Positions 33,824-44,800 of a stretch of 64,000 nt of DNA are shown one piece after another (position 1 is the first letter of the stretch; each line of letters opens with the position of its first letter). The DNA is from Pseudomonas citrullilanati (lineage in GTDB: Bacteria > Pseudomonadota > Gammaproteobacteria > Pseudomonadales > Pseudomonadaceae). The DNA lies in assembly GCF_030580855.1 (NCBI RefSeq), contig NZ_JAUQOP010000001.1:1-64000 (forward strand), given 5' to 3'. Below the pieces are notes generated by a model, which worked only from the letters and a program-made list of their open reading frames with translations, made no database searches and was not told the DNA's origin. A program made the position numbers and the translations under genes.

Positions 33824-34687
33824 ATGGGCTATCTACTTTTTGTGACGCTGATCCAGGCGTTTTCCTTCAGCCTGATCGGCGAATACCTGGCCGGGCACGT
33901 GGACAGTTATTTCGCGGTGCTGGTGCGGGTGTTGCTGGCGGGGCTGGTGTTCATTCCGTTGACGCGCTGGCGCCAGGTCGAGCCGTCGTTCATGCGTGGC
34001 ATGCTGGTGATCGGGGCCTTGCAGTTCGGCGTGACCTACGTCTGCCTGTACCTGAGCTTCCGGGTGCTGACGGTACCTGAGGTGCTGCTGTTCACCATCC
34101 TGACGCCGCTGCACGTGACCTTGATCGAAGACGCGCTGAACCGCCGCTTCAACCCCTGGGCGCTGATCGCGGCGCTGGTGGCCGTGGCCGGCGCGGCGGT
34201 GATTCGCTACGACCGGATCAACCCGGATTTCTTCATGGGTTTCCTGCTGCTGCAACTGGCCAACTTCACCTACGCGGCCGGGCAGGTGCTGTACAAGCAC
34301 CTGGTGGCGCGTCATCCCAGCGACCTGCCGCACTACCGGCGGTTCGGCTACTTCTACCTCGGCGCACTGGCGGTGGCGTTGCCGGCGTTCCTGCTGTTCG
34401 GCAAGGCCGACTTCTGGCCCGAAGCGCCGCTGCAATGGGGCGTGTTGCTGTTCCTCGGCCTGGTGTCCACCGCGTTGGGCCTGTACTGGTGGAACAAAGG
34501 GGGCTGCCTGGTCAACGGCGGCACGCTGGCGGTGATGAACAACCTGCACGTGCCGGTGGGGCTGTTGCTGAACCTGCTGATCTGGAACCAGCACGAGGAA
34601 CTGGGCCGGTTGCTGCTGGGCGGCGCTGTCATCCTGGTAGCGGTGTGGATCAGTAGCCTGGGCCTGCGCCGGGCGCCGGTGGTCTAG
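33824..34687 (+). CDS. EamA/DMT-family transporter
   Basis: From ATG 33824, with GAGGGGC upstream, the product is 287 residues with about ten helices. They form two EamA repeats, from YLLFVTLIQAFSFSLIGEY and from GFLLLQLANFTYAAGQVLYK. It is probably an inner-membrane exporter of amino acids, amines or carboxylates; the sequence does not reveal the substrate. Four codons upstream a second ATG (33812) lacks spacing for a Shine-Dalgarno sequence. Its last 38 bp overlap the end of the convergent LysR gene. Confidence 0.85.
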   Translation: MGYLLFVTLIQAFSFSLIGEYLAGHVDSYFAVLVRVLLAGLVFIPLTRWRQVEPSFMRGMLVIGALQFGVTYVCLYLSFRVLTVPEVLLFTILTPLHVTLIEDALNRRFNPWALIAALVAVAGAAVIRYDRINPDFFMGFLLLQLANFTYAAGQVLYKHLVARHPSDLPHYRRFGYFYLGALAVALPAFLLFGKADFWPEAPLQWGVLLFLGLVSTALGLYWWNKGGCLVNGGTLAVMNNLHVPVGLLLNLLIWNQHEELGRLLLGGAVILVAVWISSLGLRRAPVV

Positions 34688-35567
34688 TCGCCAACTGCTC
34701 CACCAGGAACTCGACGAAGGCCCGGGTCTTCTGCGGCAGGCGCCGGGCCGACGAATACACCGCGTTGATGCTGATCGCCGGCGCCTGCCACTCGCACAGC
34801 ACCGGCACCAGCCGCCCGGCGGCCAGGGCGTCCTCGACGATGAAGTCCGGCAACAGCGCAATGCCCATGCCGGCCTCGGCGGCCTGGGCCAGCAAGTCGC
34901 CGTTGTTGACGTGCAACGGGCCGGTGACGTTGACCCGTTGCGTCTCCTTGCCATTGCACAGTTGCAGGCTCACGCCACTTTGCAGGTAGCCGTAGTTGAG
35001 GCACTGGTGGGTGCGCAGGTCCTGGGGAACCTGCGGCACGCCCGCCCGCGCCAGGTACGCGGGGGCCGCCACCATGATTCGCGGTGCCGGCGCCAGTTGC
35101 CGGGCGATCATGGTCGAGTCGGGCATGCTGGCAATGCGGATGGTGACGTCGAAGCCGCCGCGCACTGGGTCGACCTGCTGGTCGCTGAGCACCACTTGCA
35201 GTTCGATGTTCGGGTGCCGTTCATGGAACAGCGGGATCAGCTTGCCCAGCCGTCGCAGGCCGAACGACATCGGCGCATTGACCCGCAACACCCCCCGCAA
35301 CTCACCGATCCCGTCCCGGGCCCGCTGCTCGGCTTCGTCCAGGGCGGCCAGCACCTCCCGCGCCGCTTCGAAATACTCCGCCCCGGCCTCGGTGAGATGC
35401 AGGCTGCGGGTGGTGCGCTGCAACAATTGCACACCGATCGCTTCCTCCAGCGCCTGGATCTGCTTGCTGACTTTCGACCTCGGTACGTCCATGGCCCGTG
35501 CGGCGGCGGCGAAGCCGTTCTCGCCGACCGTGACGACGAACGCGCGCATGCATTCGATGCGATCCAT
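34650..35567 (-). CDS. LysR-type transcriptional regulator
   Basis: The 305-residue protein has an N-terminal helix-turn-helix, with VGENGFAAAARAMDVPRSKVSKQIQALE covering roughly residues 13-40, and a LysR effector domain (about 90-290). The sequence resembles the large Pseudomonas/Burkholderia subgroup acting on divergently encoded oxidoreductases or hydrolases. It is divergent from the isochorismatase-like gene at 35725. Candidate operator repeats lie between them. Its 3' end overlaps the transporter gene by 38 bp. Confidence 0.9.
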   Translation of the reverse strand: MDRIECMRAFVVTVGENGFAAAARAMDVPRSKVSKQIQALEEAIGVQLLQRTTRSLHLTEAGAEYFEAAREVLAALDEAEQRARDGIGELRGVLRVNAPMSFGLRRLGKLIPLFHERHPNIELQVVLSDQQVDPVRGGFDVTIRIASMPDSTMIARQLAPAPRIMVAAPAYLARAGVPQVPQDLRTHQCLNYGYLQSGVSLQLCNGKETQRVNVTGPLHVNNGDLLAQAAEAGMGIALLPDFIVEDALAAGRLVPVLCEWQAPAISINAVYSSARRLPQKTRAFVEFLVEQLATRPPAPGAGPGY

Positions 35568-35583
35568 GACTGTCCCTTATTTG

Positions 35584-35638
35584 GAATCAATGATTCTCGA
35601 TTTTAGGTAATTGTCCCTAAAGGTGCCAGCCCCTAAAG
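35584..35638. promoter_or_regulatory. Candidate LysR operator region
   Basis: Two inverted repeats lie 17 bp upstream of the LysR start: GAATCA-A-TGATTC (35584-35596) and TTTAGG-N8-CCTAAA (35602-35621). A further CCCTAAAG at 35631-35638 repeats that at 35615-35622. They lie in the divergent spacer with the hydrolase gene. Confidence 0.45.
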
Positions 35639-35724
35639 TAGCACCCATGCCGACGACAACACTGACGAAGGCCACGAAGACTTACCTAACTCATTGAATT
35701 AACGACATTAAAAAGGAACACGTC

Positions 35725-36369
35725 ATGTCTATCCGCGAACTGCTGAACCCAACCAACTCCGCGCTGATCCTGATCGACCACCAGCCACAAATGGCCTTCG
35801 GCGTGCAGTCGATCGACCGCCAGACCCTGAAGAACAACACCGTCGGCCTGGCCAAGGCGGCGAAGATCTTCAACGTGCCGACGATCTACACCTCGGTCGA
35901 AACCGAGAGCTTCAGCGGCTATATCTGGCCTGAGTTGCTGGCGGTCCACCCGGACCAGAAACCGATCGAGCGCACCTCGATGAACTCCTGGGAAGACAAG
36001 GCGCTGGTGGACGCGGTCAAGGCCACCGGGCGCAAGAAACTGGTCATCGCGGCGCTGTGGACCGAGGTTTGCCTGACCTTCCCGGCACTGGAAGCACTGG
36101 CCGAAGGCTACGAGGTGTACATCGTCACCGATGCTTCCGGCGGCACCAGCAAAGAAGCCCACGACATGTCGGTACAGCGGATGATTCAGGCAGGCGCGGT
36201 GCCGGTGACCTGGCAACAAGTGCTGCTGGAATACCAGCGCGACTGGGCACACAAGGACACCTACGAGGCGGTCATGGAGCTGGTACTGGAACACAGCGGC
36301 GCCTACGGCATGGGCGTGGACTACGCCTACACCATGGTGCACAAGGCGCCGCAACGCCAGGTCAAGTAA
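35725..36369 (+). CDS. Isochorismatase-family hydrolase (YcaC-like)
   Basis: The 214-residue protein begins its core with ALILIDHQPQMAFGV, which has the catalytic Asp, and has the nucleophile Cys in ALWTEVCLTFPALEAL. VYIVTDASGGTSKEAHD follows. The pattern closely resembles E. coli YcaC, an octameric cysteine hydrolase of unknown substrate. The third catalytic residue (Lys) is not assigned with certainty here. AAAAAGGA lies upstream of the start. The gene is divergent from a LysR regulator, likely its controller. Confidence 0.88.
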   Translation: MSIRELLNPTNSALILIDHQPQMAFGVQSIDRQTLKNNTVGLAKAAKIFNVPTIYTSVETESFSGYIWPELLAVHPDQKPIERTSMNSWEDKALVDAVKATGRKKLVIAALWTEVCLTFPALEALAEGYEVYIVTDASGGTSKEAHDMSVQRMIQAGAVPVTWQQVLLEYQRDWAHKDTYEAVMELVLEHSGAYGMGVDYAYTMVHKAPQRQVK

Positions 36370-36454
36370 CCCGGCGGCGGGACACAACCCTGGTGGGAGT
36401 CGAGCGTGCTCGTCCCCGCCGGGGTTTTCCTGTTTTCGGCTCGCGTATCTCTTC

Positions 36455-36547
36455 TGTGGGAGCGAGCTTGCTCGCGATAGCGGTGTGTCAGAAACATAGA
36501 TGCCGACTGATACTCCGCTATCGCGAGCAAGCTCGCTCCCACAGGGG
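36455..36547. repeat. REP pair (type A)
   Basis: Well-conserved arms GGGAGCGAGCTTGCTCGCGA and the inverted copy lie between the convergent hydrolase and channel genes. A CTCGTCCCCGCCGGGGTTTTCCTG hairpin-like segment (near 36409-36430) just before it may help end the hydrolase transcript. Confidence 0.85.
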
Positions 36548-36560
36548 AATGGGGTTGGCT

Positions 36561-37859
36561 TTAGACCAGCTGCTTCTGCGGCTCCGGCAGATGACTCGCC
36601 CCCAGCACCGCCGGCAGCAAGCCCGAGCGCAAGTCCGTGCCGCTGGGCTGCTGGTACAGGTTCAACCCGAACTCCGGCATCACCGCCAGCAGGTAATCGA
36701 AGATGTCCCCCTGGATACGTTCATAGTCGGCCCACACGGTGGTGCGGGTGAAGCAGTAGATTTCCAACGGGATGCCCTGGGCCGTGGTCTGCAACTGGCG
36801 GACCATGCAGGTCATGTTCGGCTGGATCTCGGCGTGGCTTTTCAGGTACGCCAGGGCATAGGCGCGGAACGTGCCCAGGTTGGTCATGCGCCGACGGTTC
36901 GCCGACATCGCCGCGACATTGCCCTGGGCTTCGTTCCAGGCCTTGAGTTCGGCCTGCTTGCGGCTGATGTAGTCGGTCAGCAGGCGAACCTGGGTCAGGC
37001 GCTGTTCTTCCTCGTCATGCAGGAAGCGCACGCCGCTGGCGTCGATGAACAGGCTGCGCTTGATCCGCCGCCCGCCGGATTGCTGCATGCCGCGCCAGTT
37101 CTTGAACGACTCGGACATCAGGCGCCAAGTGGGGATCGAGACGATGGTCTTGTCGAAGTTCTGCACTTTGACCGTATGCAAGGTGATGTCCACCACGTCA
37201 CCGTCGGCGCCGACCTGGGGCATCTCGATCCAGTCGCCGACCCGCAGCATGTCGTTGCTGGTCAGTTGCACGCTGGCGACGAACGACAGCAAGGTGTCCT
37301 TGTAGACCAACAGGATCACCGCCGACATCGCACCCAGGCCCGATAGCAGCAACAGTGGCGAGCGGTCGATCAGGGTGGCGACGATGATGATCGCGGCGAA
37401 TACATACAGCACCATCTTCGTCAGTTGCACGTAGCCTTTGATCGAGCGGGTGCGCGCGTGCTCGGTGCGGGCGTAGACATCCAGCAGGGCGCTGAGCAAC
37501 GCACTGAGGGCCAGCACCATGAACAGGATGGTGAAGGCCGTGGCGACATTGCCGAGGAACACCAGGCTGGCCTTGCTCAATTCCGGCACCAGGTGCAGGC
37601 CGAACTGGATGATCAGCGACGGCGTCGTCTGCGCCAGGCGATGGAAGACCTTGTTCTGGCGCAGGTCGTTGACCCAGTGCAGGGCCGGCTGGCGCCCCAG
37701 CAGCTTGGCCGCGTGCAGGACCAGGTAACGGGCCACGCGCCCGAGCACCAGCGCAATCACCAGCAGCAACACCAGGCCGAGGCCGGAATGCAGGAGCGGG
37801 TGCTGGTCCAGGGCACCCCAGAGGTCTTGAAGGTGGACCCAGAGTTGTTTGATATCCAT
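36561..37859 (-). CDS. MscS-family mechanosensitive channel (YbdG-like)
   Basis: From ATG 37859 the product is 432 residues, close to E. coli YbdG (415). About five helices cover residues 20-190. The MscS pore and beta domain follow: LLSGLGAMSAVILLVYKDTL, then VASVQLTSNDMLRVGDWIEM and VVDITLHTVKVQNFDKTIVSIP. It would open under membrane tension to release solutes at hypo-osmotic shock. The open frame continues 39 codons upstream without a better start. The exact start is uncertain, as the Shine-Dalgarno sequence is weak. Downstream is a type A REP. Confidence 0.88.
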   Translation of the reverse strand: MDIKQLWVHLQDLWGALDQHPLLHSGLGLVLLLVIALVLGRVARYLVLHAAKLLGRQPALHWVNDLRQNKVFHRLAQTTPSLIIQFGLHLVPELSKASLVFLGNVATAFTILFMVLALSALLSALLDVYARTEHARTRSIKGYVQLTKMVLYVFAAIIIVATLIDRSPLLLLSGLGAMSAVILLVYKDTLLSFVASVQLTSNDMLRVGDWIEMPQVGADGDVVDITLHTVKVQNFDKTIVSIPTWRLMSESFKNWRGMQQSGGRRIKRSLFIDASGVRFLHDEEEQRLTQVRLLTDYISRKQAELKAWNEAQGNVAAMSANRRRMTNLGTFRAYALAYLKSHAEIQPNMTCMVRQLQTTAQGIPLEIYCFTRTTVWADYERIQGDIFDYLLAVMPEFGLNLYQQPSGTDLRSGLLPAVLGASHLPEPQKQLV

Positions 37860-38051
37860 GAACGAAACGGTTCTTCTATAAAGACGCAATGGCGCGATTA
37901 GAGCATTTAAGGCGGTCCAGGTAACCGTTGCGGGAGGAACCGGCGAAAAAAAACCGCTTATTGTCGGCGTTTGCACAAAGAAACTCGGCCTTCGCGCTCG
38001 AAACCGTTACCCTATGCAGCTGTTTTTTTGCATTTCTTCGAGGTAGCACCC

Positions 38052-39398
<1,347 letters not shown>

Positions 39399-39423
39399 AT
39401 GGGCAGTAGCGCCGCATAAAAAA

Positions 39424-39449
39424 ACCGGACCTTGGGTCCGGTTTTTTTA
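39424..39449. terminator. Bidirectional rho-independent terminator
   Basis: An 8-bp stem ACCGGACC/GGTCCGGT with loop TTG is flanked by A and T runs, 25 bp after the helicase stop. Confidence 0.93.
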
Positions 39450-39457
39450 TGGGGGAT

Positions 39458-39559
39458 TTGTGGGAGCAAAGCTTGCTCGCGACACAGACGCCTCGATTTC
39501 TGAAAACCGCATCGCTTTCATCGCGGGCAAGCCTTGCTCCCACAAATCCCCTCGCCACA
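39458..39559. repeat. REP pair (type C) with a type B half
   Basis: GGGAGCAAAGCTTGCTCGCG and its inverted partner are followed by AAATCCCCTCGCCACAA, the end of a type B element, as at 22651-22770. This is the last REP before the cdi locus; the next lies beyond 56.3 kb. Confidence 0.8.
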
Positions 39560-39587
39560 AAAGCGGGTGGTGCTCGGTTTTGGCTGA

Positions 39588-39860
39588 TTACCCGGCTTTC
39601 TTTTCCGCGTTCTTCAACTCTTCCAAGCGCTTATCAATCAACTGGCACTTGTCCGGCAGGTCCTTGCTGGCGGTCTCCAGGTCCATGGCCTGCAGCTCAT
39701 CATTGATTTCCTTGGCCTTGGCCGGGTTCTGCTGGGTGAGCTTGGTCACTTCCTGGGCCAGTTGTTCGCGCTTGGCCGTGGCTTCCTCGGGCGTGCAGGC
39801 CCAGGCGGGCAGGGCGCAGGCGAGGGTGGCGGCGAGGGTGAATTTCAGGAGGGTCTTCAT
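39588..39860 (-). CDS. Small secreted or periplasmic helical protein of unknown function
   Basis: The 90-residue protein has a signal peptide (MKTLLKFTLAATLACALPAWA). The mature part of about 68 residues is one long charged, helical segment with two cysteines, CTPEEAT and DKCQLID. The heptad-like pattern AQEVTKLTQQNPAKAKEIND suggests a short coiled coil, perhaps disulfide-linked. No function is known to me. It is divergent from the cdi promoter region. Confidence 0.7.
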   Translation of the reverse strand: MKTLLKFTLAATLACALPAWACTPEEATAKREQLAQEVTKLTQQNPAKAKEINDELQAMDLETASKDLPDKCQLIDKRLEELKNAEKKAG

Positions 39861-40004
39861 GGGGCGGGCCTCGTATTCCTTGTTGGGCGGGTAAGGGGTT
39901 GAGGTCGATCTGGGGATGAAAGTTCACTGATGGAGGCTCAAACCCGTGCCGTCAGGTTGGCGATCAACGGTTCGAAATTTTTTCGGTCCTGGAGGAATAG
40001 TTAA

Positions 40005-40033
40005 TTGACGCCAAAATGATGGCTCTCTAATAT
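40005..40033 (+). promoter_or_regulatory. Sigma70-type promoter for the cdiBA operon
   Basis: TTGACG (40005-40010) and TAATAT (40028-40033) are separated by exactly 17 bp, 40 bp upstream of the cdiB start. Both boxes are near consensus. No other promoter was seen before cdiA. Confidence 0.75.
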
Positions 40034-40072
40034 CGCGCCACTATTTTGATGTCACTTTTCGAGGGATCGAAC

Positions 40073-41779
40073 ATGTCCTCACCCGCCCATTGGGCGAGGT
40101 TGTGCCTGGCTTTGCTGTGCCTTTCTCCGCTGACCGACGCTAACGCCGCCCCCACGCCCGGTGAAACCGACCTGATCCGTGAGCGCCAGAACCGCCTGCT
40201 TGAGGAGCAGCAGCGTCGGCTGGAAGAGCTCAAGGACCTGCCGGGCCAGGAAGCGAAACCGGCCCAGCCGACAGCGCCTGCCGACACCCGTTGTTTCCCC
40301 ATCAAGACCGTCGAACTCAAGGGCGCCGACAGCCTTTCCGCCAGCGAGCGTGAACGTCTGCTCAAGCCCTACATCGGTCAATGCCTGGGCGTGCCCCAGC
40401 TCAACGAACTGCTCAAGGTCATCACCGACTACTATATCGAGAAAGGCCTCGTCACCAGCCGTGCCTACCTGCCGCAGCAGGATCTGTCGGGCGGGCACTT
40501 GAGCGTGCTGGTGGTGGAAGGGCGGCTCGAAAGCCTGAAAGGCGCCGAGGACAGCCGGCTGTCGGAGCGTGAACTGGCGATGGCGTTTCCGGGAAAAAGC
40601 GGCGACTTGGTCAACCTGCGCGAGATCGAGCAGATGGTCGACCAGCTCAATCGCCTGCCGTCGAACCAGGCAAAAATGGAACTGACCCCCGGCCAGAACG
40701 TCGGCGGCAGTGAAGTGCGCGTCACCAATGACCCGCAGAAACCCTGGCGTGCCGGCCTGTCGCGCAGCAACGACGGCCAGCGCAGCACCGGCGAGCAGCA
40801 GTGGGGCAGCAGCTTTGAATGGGACAGCCCGCTGGGGCTGGCCGACCAATTGATGTTGCGCGGTGGCCACGACGCCATGACCGACCACCAGCACACTTCC
40901 AACAACGCGATGCTTTATTACAACCTGCCGTTTGGCTGGTGGAACGTCAGCTACACCTACAGCCAGAGCGAATACCGCTCGCAGATCGCGGCCAATGGCT
41001 TCAACTTCAAGCAGACCGGCGACAGCCAGAACCACCAGTTGCGCGTCGAGCGCGTGATCCATCGCGATGCGCTGAGCAAGACGTCACTCAACACCGGCCT
41101 GGCCTACCTGCGCAGCAACAACTTCATCGAGGACAGCAAGCTCGCGGTCAGCAGCAATCGCCTGAGCGAAGCGCAGTTCGGTATCAACCACGGCCGTCGG
41201 ATCGGCAGTGCCTTCGTCAACCTGGACCTGGGCATGCAGCAGGGCATCGGCGCCTTCGATGCCCAGGACAACAACAGCCCGGGTCCCGGCCAGGCCGACG
41301 CTCGCTATCGCAAATACACCGCCACCGCCAGCTACCTGATGCCGTTCAAGCTGTGGGACGAGTCGTTCAGTTTCAGCAGCCTGATGACCGGCCAACGCAG
41401 CGAAGACGTGCTGTTCAGCCCGCAGCGCATGAGCCTGGGCGGGCAGTCGTCGATTCGTGGCTACAAGGACCAGTCGTTGTCCGGTGACAGCGGTGGCTAC
41501 TGGCGCAACGACCTGCGCTGGAGCCGCCCCGTCTCACAGGCCTGGTTGCGCCCGGTGTTCGCCGAATACGGCGCCAGCCTCGGTTATGACCAGGGCGTGA
41601 TCCGCGGCGATCGCTATAACGGTGACCAGCACGGGCGCATGTCGAGCAACTCGGTGGAGATGTTCGCCCGCGGGCAGCACCTCACCGCCAGCGTCACCTT
41701 CGCCCATTCCCTTGAACGGCCGGATCCCCTGACCGAGCGCGAAGCGCCGATCTATTTCCGCCTGGATGTACTTCTTTAA
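40073..41779 (+). CDS. cdiB: CdiB/ShlB/FhaC-type outer-membrane TpsB transporter
   Basis: From ATG 40073 (AGGGA upstream) the product is 568 residues. After a signal peptide (cleavage near NANAA), an N-terminal helix rich in Q/R/E (ERQNRLLEEQQRRLEELK) matches the pore-plug helix H1. Then come two POTRA domains (about residues 70-210, from CFPIKTVELKGAD) and a 16-strand barrel. The conserved loop motif SIRGY (about residue 460) corresponds to the VRGY motif of this family. The C-terminus YFRLDVLL suits BAM insertion. It secretes the adjacent CdiA protein; a 25-bp gap and same strand indicate one operon. Confidence 0.93.
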   Translation: MSSPAHWARLCLALLCLSPLTDANAAPTPGETDLIRERQNRLLEEQQRRLEELKDLPGQEAKPAQPTAPADTRCFPIKTVELKGADSLSASERERLLKPYIGQCLGVPQLNELLKVITDYYIEKGLVTSRAYLPQQDLSGGHLSVLVVEGRLESLKGAEDSRLSERELAMAFPGKSGDLVNLREIEQMVDQLNRLPSNQAKMELTPGQNVGGSEVRVTNDPQKPWRAGLSRSNDGQRSTGEQQWGSSFEWDSPLGLADQLMLRGGHDAMTDHQHTSNNAMLYYNLPFGWWNVSYTYSQSEYRSQIAANGFNFKQTGDSQNHQLRVERVIHRDALSKTSLNTGLAYLRSNNFIEDSKLAVSSNRLSEAQFGINHGRRIGSAFVNLDLGMQQGIGAFDAQDNNSPGPGQADARYRKYTATASYLMPFKLWDESFSFSSLMTGQRSEDVLFSPQRMSLGGQSSIRGYKDQSLSGDSGGYWRNDLRWSRPVSQAWLRPVFAEYGASLGYDQGVIRGDRYNGDQHGRMSSNSVEMFARGQHLTASVTFAHSLERPDPLTEREAPIYFRLDVLL

Positions 41780-41804
41780 TTTTTAGCTGCAACGAGACTT
41801 GAAC

Positions 41805-44800
41805 ATGGACGATCGCCAATACGCCTTCCTGGCCCGCCAACCTTCCGCTGCCCTGCAAACCCGTGAACGGTTCTGCGGCATGCCCAAGCGCGGCTTGGCA
41901 TTTTTGTTGGCGAACGTCATGTTCTGGCAACCGATGTGGGCCCAGGCCGACGGGATTGCCGTCAGTGCGCCGGGCACTGGCCTGGACCGGGCAGGCAATG
42001 GCGTGCCGATCGTCAACATCGCCAGGCCCAACGGCAATGGCCTGTCGCACAACCAGTTCAGCGACTACAACGTCGGCAGCAACGGCGTGATCCTCAACAA
42101 CGCCACCGCCCGGACCCAATCCACGCAGTTGGGCGGGATCATCCTGGGCAACCCGAACCTCACGGGCACCGCGGCCACGACCATCCTCAATGAAGTCAAC
42201 GGCGGTAACCCCAGCCAGTTGCGCGGCTACACCGAGGTGGCGGGGCAGTCGGCCCGGGTCATCGTTGCCAACCCCTACGGCATCACCTGCAACGGTTGTG
42301 GTTTCATCAATAGCCCGCAAGTGACCTTGAGCACGGGTAAGCCGGTGGTGGAAAACGGCCAACTGGACCGTTATCAAGTGGACCAGGGCAGCGTGACCGT
42401 TGAAGGTGCCGGCCTCAACGCCACCAACGTCGACCGTTTCGAGATCATCACCCGCAGCGCCAAGATCAATGCCGAGATCCAGGCGAAAAACCTGGCCATC
42501 GTCGCCGGGCGCAACGACGTCAACGCCGCCACCCTCGACGCCACCGCCCGCGCCGATGACGGCAGCGCCAAGCCGCAACTGGCGATCGATTCCTCGGCCC
42601 TGGGCGGGATGTACGCGGGGGCGATCAAGCTGGTGGGCACCGAAGCCGGCGTCGGCGTGAAGCTGGACGGCAAATTGATTGCCAGCGGCGGTGATATTCA
42701 ACTCGATGCCAATGGGCACCTGAGCCTGGCCGATGCGTCGGCCACCGGGGCGGTCAACGTCAAGGCCGCCAGCGCCGATGTGCAGGGCGCGGTCTATGCC
42801 GGCAGCGCACTGAACGTGCAGACCCAAGGCAACCTGAACAACCAACGGACCCTCGCGGCGCGGGACAGCATCACCCTGAAGGCGGATGGGCAACTGACCA
42901 ACAGCGGCATCATCGAGGCCGGGGTCAATGGGGATAACACCCGTAATGCAACAGGCGATGTGAGCCTCACGGCGCAAAACCTCAGCAACAGCGCCAGCGT
43001 GATCGCCAGCCGCAACCTGACGACCAGCGTCGCGCAGACGTTGAACAACCAGGGCGGGACCTTGAGCGCCGGGCAAGCCGGCACGCTGAACGCCGGGACC
43101 CTGGACAACCAGAACAAGGGGCGGCTGTTGAGCAGCGGCACCCTGGATGTCACCGCCAACAAGCTCATCAATGCCCAGGGCCTGGTCAGCGGCAATGGCA
43201 ACCTCACGGCCAACGTCGGGCAACTGAACAACAGCAACGGCGAACTCAACAGCTTGAGCAACGTCACGTTGCGCGTGGCGTCCCTGGATAACGTGGCGGG
43301 GCTGGTGGCCGCCGGTCAGGTGCTGGACATCAACGCCAGTGGCCGGGTGAACAACCAGGGCGGGCGCCTCACCGCCAGCAAAGGCGCGCAATTGGCGGCC
43401 GCATCGCTGGATAACACCGCAGGTCGCTTGCTCAGTGACGGTGCGCTCACCGCCCGCCTCTCGACGCAATTGCTCAACCAGGCCGGCTTGCTGTCGTCGG
43501 CCGGGCTGCTGACCCTCGACGCGGCGAGCCTGGACAACCGGCAAGGTGGCGTCGTCACCACGGTCCAGGCCGCCACCTTGAAACTAGGCAATCTGGATAA
43601 CCGAGGCGGCGAAGTGTCGAGCCAGGGGGCCCTGGCGTTGACCGGCACGGCACTGGACAACAGCGACAGAGGCAAGCTGATTGCCTATGGTGACCTGGGC
43701 CTGACCCTCGACCGCTTGACCAACCAGGCCAAGGGGTCGATCTCCACGCGGGCGGCCTTGACCATCGACGCGGGGCAACTGGATAACCGCCAGGGATCGC
43801 TGTATGCCCGGCAGGGGCTGAACCTGGGGCTGCGCGGGCAATTGCTCAATGCCCAGGGCAGTGTGAAAAGCGACGCCGCCGCCACTGTCAAAGCGGCGCA
43901 GATGAACAACGACGCAGGTCAGCTCTCCAGCATCGGTGCGCTGGACCTCGACAGCGCGGGGGCGCTCAGCAACGTCGGCGGCAGCCTGATCAGCAGTGAC
44001 ACGCTGCTGTTGAAGGCGGGGCAGGTGAATAACGCCGCTGGCCGTATCGCCAGTGCCAAGGCCCTGGACGCCAGCGTCAGCGGCCTGGAGCAACAGAACG
44101 GCCAGTTGGTCAGCAACACCCGCCTTTCCCTCGATCTCAACCACGGGCAGTTGAACAACCAGGGCGGATTGATCAGTGCCCCGGGCAACCTGCTGCTGAA
44201 AAACCTGGCAGCCGTGAGCAACCGCAACGGCGAGATATCCAGCGACCAGGCCTTCAGCGTGAACGCCACGAGCCTGGACAACAGCGCCGGCTTGATCGCC
44301 AGCAAGCAGAGCCTCGACCTGGTCATCGCCCAGGCCCTGAACAACGCCAAGGGCCTGATCTCGGCCAAGGGCCTCAACGTGCGCGCCGCCAACCTGGATA
44401 ACAGCGGCGGCACCCTGGGCAGCAACGCCGACTTGGCCGTGAGCATCGATGGCACGCTGACCAACCTTGACGGCGAGCTGTCCAGCGCGGGCCTGACCCG
44501 GCTCAACGCCATGGCACTGGACAACGGCAATGGCCAGGTCTTGGGCGACAACGCCCTGACTGTCCGCCTTGGCGGCGCGCTGGACAACCGCAACGGCGTG
44601 CTCGGCTCGGGCAAGGCCGTGGATATTGAATCGGCCAGCCTGAACAACAGCAATGGCGGGCAGCTGGTCAGCGACGGCACCTTGAGTGCGCGTATCAGCG
44701 GCCTGTTGGACAACCAGGACCAGGGCGAGGTGACGGCCAAAGGCGCGCTCGACTTGCAAACCGGTCGCCTCGACAACCGAGCGGGGCGCCTGACCGGCAA

